64,000 nucleotides of DNA from Haliclona indistincta (lineage: Eukaryota; Porifera; Demospongiae; Haplosclerida; Chalinidae): the NCBI GenBank assembly GCA_964017065.1, contig OZ024787.1, forward strand, positions 1,506,658 to 1,570,657, given 5' to 3'. Under the pieces are notes generated by a model. That model was not told the DNA's origin, made no database searches, and saw only the letters and a program-made list of their open reading frames with translations. A program made the position numbers and the translations under genes. Of the stretch, positions 57,738 to 64,000 are shown piece after piece (position 1 is the stretch's first letter; every line of letters begins with the position of its first letter).

Positions 57738-58856
57738 GTCACAGTGTATACTCTGGTCTGGTGTGATACAGTGTTAGCTGTCCAATGCAGAGTGCACAGC
57801 TAACTACAGGAGTCAAGTGTTAGGAGCTAAACAGTGTCAGAGCTCGCAGTAGTTCATAAAAATAATAACCTAATGATTGCTTGCCTTGGTGGGGTGGTCT
57901 CTTTCAAGTAGTCTAAGCAGTGTGACCAGCAATGGTACTAGCTCTATACTGACAGGTCAGCTAGATCAGCGTCAGAACCTACTGTTAGTGCTACTAATAT
58001 AAACCAGGTTTTATACAGTGGGGGGTGCCCTGGGATTCCCCCTGGAATTTCACAAAATTATATTGAATGATACATGAATTACCACTTTGGAAGCACTTTT
58101 CTAAGCAGATATCATCAATAAACTAACCATTGACTCTTGAAAGAAAAGTTTGTAAGCGGGCTGGCCCAGCTTCAGTATTCACACAGCCACACGCGGCACG
58201 CTTACCCGGGTCAGACCCCATTCTGGCTCACCATTGGATAGTGGGCTAATCAAGCTCGACTTGGCACAGCTCGGCTCAACTTGTGTGTGTTCACAAATTT
58301 TGTAGGTGCACATCAACATGAACTGACCCGCGATCTTGTGCCTCAGAACCTACTGTTAGTACTACCAATACAGTATAAACATAATGCTGTCACGCCCAGC
58401 TGGGTAGCTATCATAACATGTGGATAGCACTTGACTACTGCTCCAGAAGAACACTGCAGAGCTTAAAGTTAACTAGATAATCATGCAGTGTAGCTGCGGG
58501 TCTCTATAGCTCATAATAGAATCCCACCACTGCCGCGACTTCATAATAGAATCCCACCACTGCCGCGACTTCATAATAGAATCCCACCTCACGGCACAGA
58601 TTACGGTTCTGTGTGCAGAGTTCTACTGAATAATTTTTACAGCGTCGTTTGGGTCGTTTCTGCAGGATATAATAGACTACCTGTAGCCGCACTGTCCAAC
58701 TGGGTAATATGATTGGTCAAACACTCATACATGTAGCAATGATCTAATGATGATATAAAAATTACAACACTAAGTGGGAAACAGGCGATGTTGATGATAA
58801 TCAAACTAACTAGAACTATACTGCAGTGAGTCATGGGATACTTATTTGGCTATATT
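57738..58856. other. Gap before unit 18
   Basis: Mixed repeats: 57860-58000 aligns with the spacer at 54930-55050. 58500-58590 has near-identical GAATCCCACCACTGCCGCGACT copies in tandem, related to 48770-48830. No gene is supported. Confidence 0.5.
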
Positions 58857-59634
58857 TCAGTCTTTGATGACTGTTGTTTTCACAGTGATCTTGATACCAT
58901 CCTTGACTACCACAGCACTGTAGACCAGCCCATCATTACTGGTGTCTGATACTGACTGCTGCTGCTCATCAATCTGTGCTGTTGTTTTCACAGTAGTCTT
59001 GATACCACCCTTGACTACCACAGCACTGTAGACCAGCCCATCATTACTGGTGTCTGATACTGACTGCTGCTGCTGCTCATCAATCTGTGCTGTTGTTTTC
59101 ACAGTAGTCATGATACCATCCTGACGTACCACAGCACTGTAGACCAGCCCATCATTACTGGCATCTTGTGCCTCAGGAATCGTACTGTAACCAGCAGGGA
59201 TCTCCTCTTTGATTGTTTTAACAATAGTACCGACAGCACTATAACCAGCAAGCTGTTCCTCCTCAGTAATCTCACTGTAACCATCAGGTAGTGGCCCATC
59301 AATGCTGTATGGTAGGGTCTGGCTGTATAGCTCACTATTATCACAAGTCAGTGGCTGTTGACTCTCTGTGATATCAGCCATGTTATCCAACTGATGGTGT
59401 GTTAGTCTACATGTGATAACATAATACACATGTAACAGGTAACTTAAACTCACTTTGTTGTTTGTTGTTGATGGTGTTTAGCTCTGTAGTACAGTATGAT
59501 GATAGTAGCTATAACACACACTACTAGTAGACACACTACTAGTACTACTACTGATGCTACTATTGCTGGGACTACTGCACTATTACTAGCACTAGTTGCC
59601 GTACTTGATGTGACGATCACAGTAGTAGTAGTTA

Positions 59635-60848
59635 TTAGGGAGACACGGTAGTGTCTCCCTATGTAGGGATGAGCGAGAAAACAAGATGGCGGCTACATAC
59701 AATGTATTAGCGTTCAAACGCTGATATTTCGCCTGGTGATAAATTTTATACGTCCAAAGACACTTAGATCTGCTCTCTGGCGTTGCCCCATCTTACAGTA
59801 GCAAGGAGATTTCTCGAAATTGTTACTAAAGTGACGAACCTGGAAACGGTGAAAATCGACTTTCGTCATCTTCGTTTTCTTATTCTTCTTTCTTCCACTC
59901 GCCTAGCGCCTTTACGCGAGCAGTGTCAAGACCAAAACACCCACGAACAGTCGTGAAATTCTCCTGGCATGTGCCTTTTGAACTTACTTTTTAGCGAAAC
60001 GACGATATACATTTGACGAGCTCACGATCACGAACAGTTGTCAGCTAAGTGTTTGACGCCATTATTGTGATTACGTAATACGCACGTGACCAAACACACA
60101 TGTAGAGTATCGCCATATGGAGAGCGCATATTGGCGTCTGCCGTCTGGAGTCTTCGAAGAACAACTCACAGAGTAAGGTCGTGTAGTATCACCGTTCTGC
60201 TGCTTGCCAGATAGTATCACAGCCATACAGAAAATTCTAAACCAGAGTGGGCGGGGCTCGTATGCTGTGCATCCAGGCTGCGCTGCAGCATGCATGAGCT
60301 AGTTTCACCATTTAGGAGCTACAAGTTAAAAAGCAATTATCAAGAAAAGCAAACCAAACCAATGATGGAAACAAAAAAGAGATACATTATCTTGCCGAAT
60401 TCGAACTGCACCAAAAATTTGAAACTCACTGTAAAAGAAAAAAGGACACAAACAAGAAAATAAAAAGATTTCTAACGAAATCAAAAGGATGTAGGGATAA
60501 AGAAATCTGCTACTGGTCCACAATGTAAACCAACAAGGAGCAAGCATGGAATGGTAACACGATTGACTTGCTAACAGACCATAGATCCCTACATCAGTGG
60601 CTGACTACAGCAGTTCTGCTAGTTGCTATTGACTGACACCTGACATGCATTGGTTAGCTTGTGACAAAATAATTATAGTATAGTCAAAATGTTATGTACA
60701 GCCACTGATGTAGGGATCTATGGTCTGTTAGCAAGTCAATCGTGTTACCATTCCATGCTTGCTCCTTGTTGGTTTACATTGTGGACCAGTAGCAGATTTC
60801 TTTATCCCTACATCCTTTTGATTTCGTTAGAAATCTTTTTATTTTCTT
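59635..60848 (-). mobile_element. Foldback/3'-hairpin transposon, copy 4, reverse orientation (1214 bp)
   Basis: Hairpin end at 59635-59660 (stem AGGGAGACAC / GTGTCTCCCT, same as copy 3), body 59660-60450, foldback at about 60455-60845 with foldback-loop motif ATCCCTACATCAGTGGCTG. Inserted between A and T within a codon of unit 18 with no duplicated bases, as judged by the restored reading frame. Confidence 0.9.
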
Positions 60849-60952
60849 TAACACCATCAGTTGCAATGAATGTCGTTATTGGCTGAACTGCAATAGTATT
60901 GGTAGTAGTAGGTAAGTCAAGGGAGGCACTAGTAGTCACAGTCTGTAGTGAG

Positions 60953-61076
60953 CTAGCTGTGGATAGTGTAGTAGCTGTGGATAGTGTAGTAGCTGTGGAT
61001 AGTGTAGTAGCTGTGGATAGTGTAGTAGCTGTTGATAGTGTAGTAGCTATGGATAGTGTAGTAGCTGTTGATATTG
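60953..61076 (-). repeat. 18-bp stalk minisatellite, unit 18 (about 7 copies)
   Basis: GTAGTAGCTGTGGATAGT units with GTTGAT and CTATGG variants. Confidence 0.93.
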
Positions 61077-61552
61077 ATAGAATTATTCATTGGTTTACTC
61101 CATGCTATATTGTTTGTTGTTTTACTCACCTGATGGTAGTAGTGATAGTGATGGTGTAGAGGTGATTGTTCTATTGCATTCCCATAGTAGAGTTTGTTCA
61201 TTCGTTATATCAGGGGCACACAGACAGCAATGTATAGGTTGAGATACAGTAGCTGTGATGTTCATGACTTGACAGCCTCGTGTTAAAGAGTTTATTTCAG
61301 CTGTACAATGGTTCGTGCAGTTCAATGTAGTGGACACACATTGAGTGAGGTTATTATCATAATTGCTGTTAAAATTGCATTTATTGGTTCCTTCTTGACA
61401 AGGTTCTGTGGATAGTATGCAATGATATACACTAGCAGAGATTGTAGAATAATAAATTTAGGTGCTACTAACTCACCTGGTTGGTCTTGCACTGATCCAG
61501 TATTGATCCCAACACATACTATCAGTAGAACCACCAACTCACTGGACACCAT

Positions 61553-62210
61553 TACTAACACACCTGATATACTGACAGCAGTCACACTAACCTACATGTA
61601 TGATACACTAACATTATAAAACACATTGAGTCGATACATGTATAATCGGCCTAATGTTATCTAAACAATTTTAATTTGATTTTGTTTGTGTTTCATTAGG
61701 CATGTTATCATACTCTGCAACACCATCACAAGAACACATATTGAAAAAACAGCTAAAGGATAGTGATTTCAATATGAAAAAGCAGAATCAAGTTTTACTT
61801 TCATGCCCATTGGTTATATTTGCTTGCCTTGGTAGGGTGGTCTCTCTCAAGTAGTCTAAGCAGTGTGAACAGCAATGGTACTAGCTCTATACTGACAGGT
61901 CAGCTAGATCAACGTCAGAACCTACTGTTAGTGCTACTAATATAAACATAATGCTGTCACGCCAGCTATAGCTGAGTAGCTATCATAACATGTGGATAGC
62001 ATGTGACTGATTTCTATACCAAACACTACAGAGTTGATAGTAACTTGGTATCCATTAAAGATCTACATTATAATAGAATTATTTCTGATTTCTAACAACA
62101 AGCAACGTAACAATTACAACACTAAGAGGGAATTGCTGATGTTGATGATGGTCAACCTAACTACATATAGAGCTACACTACAGTACAGTGAGTCATGGGA
62201 TACTGTATAT
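61553..62210. other. Spacer between units 18 and 19
   Basis: Aligns closely with 54667-55320. No exon is supported. Confidence 0.55.
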
Positions 62211-63459
62211 TCAGTCTTTGAAAACAGTTGTTTTAACGTAAGTCTTTTTACTGTCCTGGTATACCACGGCACTGTAGACCAGCCCTTTAATACTGGCATC
62301 ATTTTCTCCATTGATCACACTGTAATTAACATCAGGGATCTCTTCATAGGTTGTTCTATTAGTATCATCGATAACACTATAACCAGCAAGCTGTTCCTTA
62401 TCAGTAATCTCACTGTATTCACCAGGTGATGGTACAGTGTTGCAAGGTGGAGTATTGATGTGTGTTGTGCAGCTATATAGCTCGCTGTTGTCACATGTCA
62501 TTGTTGGTTCATTGTCTGTGATACCAGCCATGTCATCCAACTGTGTTGGTCTGTATAGGAACTGAATAAACAATTGGTGTGCAGTCAATGTATGAACTCA
62601 CTTTGTTGTTTGTTGTTGATGATGTTTAGCTCTGTAGTACAGTATGATGATAGTAGCTATAACACACACTACTAGTAGACACACTACTAGTACTACTGGT
62701 ACTACTATTGCTGGGACTAGTACATTGATAACACTAGTTGCCGTACTTGATGTAGTAGTAGGTGATGGTGATACAAATGATGTAGTAATAGTAATAGTAA
62801 TAGTAGTGGATAGTGTAGTAGCTGTAGATAGTGCAGTAGCTGTGGATAGTGTAGTAGCTGTGGATAGTGTAGTAGCTGTGGATAGTGTAGTAGCTGTCGA
62901 TAGTGTAGTAGCTGTCGATAGTGTAGTAGCTGTGGATAGTGTAGTAGCTGTGGATAGTGTAGTAGCTGTGGATAGTGTAGTAGCTGTGGATAGTGTAGTA
63001 GCTGTGGATAGTGTAGTAGCTGTGGATAGTGTAGTAGCTGTGGATAGTGTAGTAGCTGTGGATAGTGTAGTAGCTGTGGATAGTGTAGTAGCTGTGGATA
63101 GTGTAGTAGCTGTCGATAGTGCAGTGACTTTAGATATTGATCAGGAGGAAAGAAAAATTTGGTTTACTTTATGCTATTGTTTTACTCACCTGATGGTAGT
63201 AGTGATAGTGATGGTGTAGAGGTGATTGTTCTATTGCATTCCCATAGTAGACCTTGTATATCAGGGGCACACACACAGCAGTGTATAGGTCGAGATACAT
63301 TAGCTGTGATGTTCATGACTTGACAGCCTCGTGTTAAAGTGTTTATCACAGCTGTACAATGGTTGTTCGTACAGTTCAATGTAGTGGACACACATTGAGT
63401 GAAGTCGGTATCAAAATTACTGTTATAATTACACTTATTGGTTCTTTCTTGACAAGGTC
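62211..63459 (-). CDS. Receptor unit 19: longest minisatellite stalk, exon 1 not in window
   Basis: Exon 2 at 63190-63459, exon 3 about 62602-63109, exon 4 at 62211-62550. Ectodomain: CVSTTLNC, PIHCCVC, WECN, close to unit 18. The stalk carries about 17 copies of the 18-bp repeat, giving roughly 100 residues of T-L-S-T-A-T, the longest in the array. TM and RAKHHQQQTTK are standard (encoded with GATGATG in place of GATGGTG). The tail is like unit 17: EYSEI, AGYSVI, VNYSVI, LVYSAV, end KTTVFKD. No signal-peptide exon is found between 63460 and 64000. A palindrome starts just upstream, so exon 1 may have been lost or lie beyond the window. Confidence 0.72.
62808..63126 (-). repeat. 18-bp stalk minisatellite, unit 19 (about 17 copies)
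   Basis: Longest array of GTAGTAGCTGTGGATAGT units in the window; several copies carry GTCGAT. In-frame on the minus strand. Confidence 0.97.
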
Positions 63460-63487
63460 CTGTGGATGGTATGTATATGTTATACCA

Positions 63488-63603
63488 TGCCTACCTGTGG
63501 TGTATCATGAATACACTCAGCAATAACTATTAATCCCTCAGGCTACGCCCTCGGGATTAATAGTTATTGCTTCGTGTATTCATGATACACCACGGGTAGG
63601 CAT
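63488..63603. repeat. 116-bp palindrome upstream of unit 19 exon 2
   Basis: Arms run from ATGCCTACC to GGGTAGGCAT, with TGTATCATGAATACAC and ATTAATCCC / GGGATTAAT pairs; a loop of about 15 bases lies near 63543. Confidence 0.9.
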
Positions 63604-64000
63604 TTTATAACTGACTTGTACCATGGCAACCACAATGCCCACTGATGTCTGTAGGTTTCTATAGGATAAATAAGGGCGGCTTGCGCACTCTTTATAGTTT
63701 ACTGGTGAGGTTGACTCGCAACTCTCACCCCTTCCTATTTTTCTCTCTGGAAGGTAGATCATTTCTATGATCTTTTTTGCCCAGTGGGAGTCATGTGACT
63801 TCCTGTGGAATATCAAGATATACCACAGGAAATCACATGATAAACCGTGGAATATCTAGTTATTCCACAGGAAATCATGTGACTTTCCGTGGTATATCTG
63901 AAATCAGAGGAGGTTGGCCACGCGTCATACTTACACGCACGATCACATGACATTGAAATAGCAAAGAGCCCCGCCCACCGATGCTGCAGCATAGCTGCTG
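63604..64000. other. Right edge, short inverted CACAGGAAATCA repeats
   Basis: Between 63788 and 63900 the motif CACAGGAAATCA and its complement occur several times in both orientations. No signal-peptide exon or other gene is recognisable. Confidence 0.5.

Larger units (their letters stand above)
58857..61552 (-). pseudogene. Receptor unit 18: TM/stalk exon split by a transposon
   Basis: Exons: 1 at 61477-61552, 2 at 61130-61405, 3 split into about 60849-61064 and 59454-59634, 4 at 58857-59406. Ectodomain: CVSTTLNC, PIHCCLC, WECN. The stalk has about seven 18-bp repeats. Transposon copy 4 (59635-60848) lies inside the stalk coding sequence; reading in from the stalk gives a stop about twelve codons into the element, before the membrane helix, so a secreted ectodomain is predicted. 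Removing the element mentally restores a continuous frame (GTT ATA ACT), so the gene was intact before insertion. The tail has three LVYSAV modules and is still open, implying a recent insertion. Confidence 0.83.

Noticed and set aside
62644..63219. Plus-strand frame of repeated V-V-A-V-D-S at 7616-7879, 38915-39265 and 62644-63219
   Set aside because: It is the antisense of the 18-bp stalk repeat. An 18-bp repeat without stops is open in several frames; the minus frame joins to signal peptide, TM and tail exons, the plus frame joins to nothing.

Overview
The window looks like nuclear DNA from a compact, AT-rich invertebrate genome. Genes have very short GT-AG introns, TRIM-NHL genes occur in a duplicated block, and non-autonomous DNA transposons are dense. 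A demosponge (Amphimedon-like) is my best guess; that is inference, because no species-diagnostic gene is present. I see no bacterial features.

The main content is a tandem array of 19 related genes or gene remnants (units 1-19 here), all on the minus strand from 2547 to 63459. The standard unit has four exons: (1) a near-invariant signal peptide beginning MVSSELVVLL; (2) one exon for a small extracellular domain with about ten cysteines, with landmarks CVSTTLNC, PIHCCLC and a closing W-x-C-N; (3) a Ser/Thr-rich stalk of variable length plus one transmembrane helix, ending RAKHHQQQTTK; (4) a tyrosine-rich tail with repeated YSxI/V sites, including LVYSAV, which fits the ITIM pattern (S/I/V/L)xYxx(I/V/L) and also the YxxPhi endocytic pattern. 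I do not recognise the family by name. I read it as a cluster of paired-receptor-like cell-surface proteins: the ectodomains diverge strongly while the TM and tail exons stay almost identical.

Layout. 1-10093 (block A): the 3' end of a plus-strand TRIM-NHL gene, then units 1-3. 10094-13462: a transposon with a relative nested inside it. 13463-15234: unit 4, a pseudogene truncated by a TIR element. 15326-27920 (block B): a complete TRIM-NHL gene and units 5-7, a segmental duplicate of block A in which all three receptor genes carry lesions. 27921-33005: unit 8, transposons and a palindrome. 33493-36027: a giant foldback of about 880-bp arms holding inverted copies of a decayed coding fragment. 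36058-47744: units 9-13. 47745-50494: a repeat-rich gap. 50495-63459: units 14-19; the first exon of unit 19 is missing or lies beyond the window.

Mobile DNA. Six copies of an unusual element family (four of about 1.2 kb, one nested 1243-bp copy and its 3.4-kb host) have a long 5' foldback and a short 3' hairpin, and insert between A and T without target duplication. Uninterrupted paralogous sites in the same window show this directly. There are also two TTAA-flanked elements, two hAT-like elements with exact 8-bp duplications, a TA-flanked MITE and several large palindromes. Together the array, its pseudogenes, its tail-less variants and its transposon disruptions look like a fast birth-and-death receptor locus.
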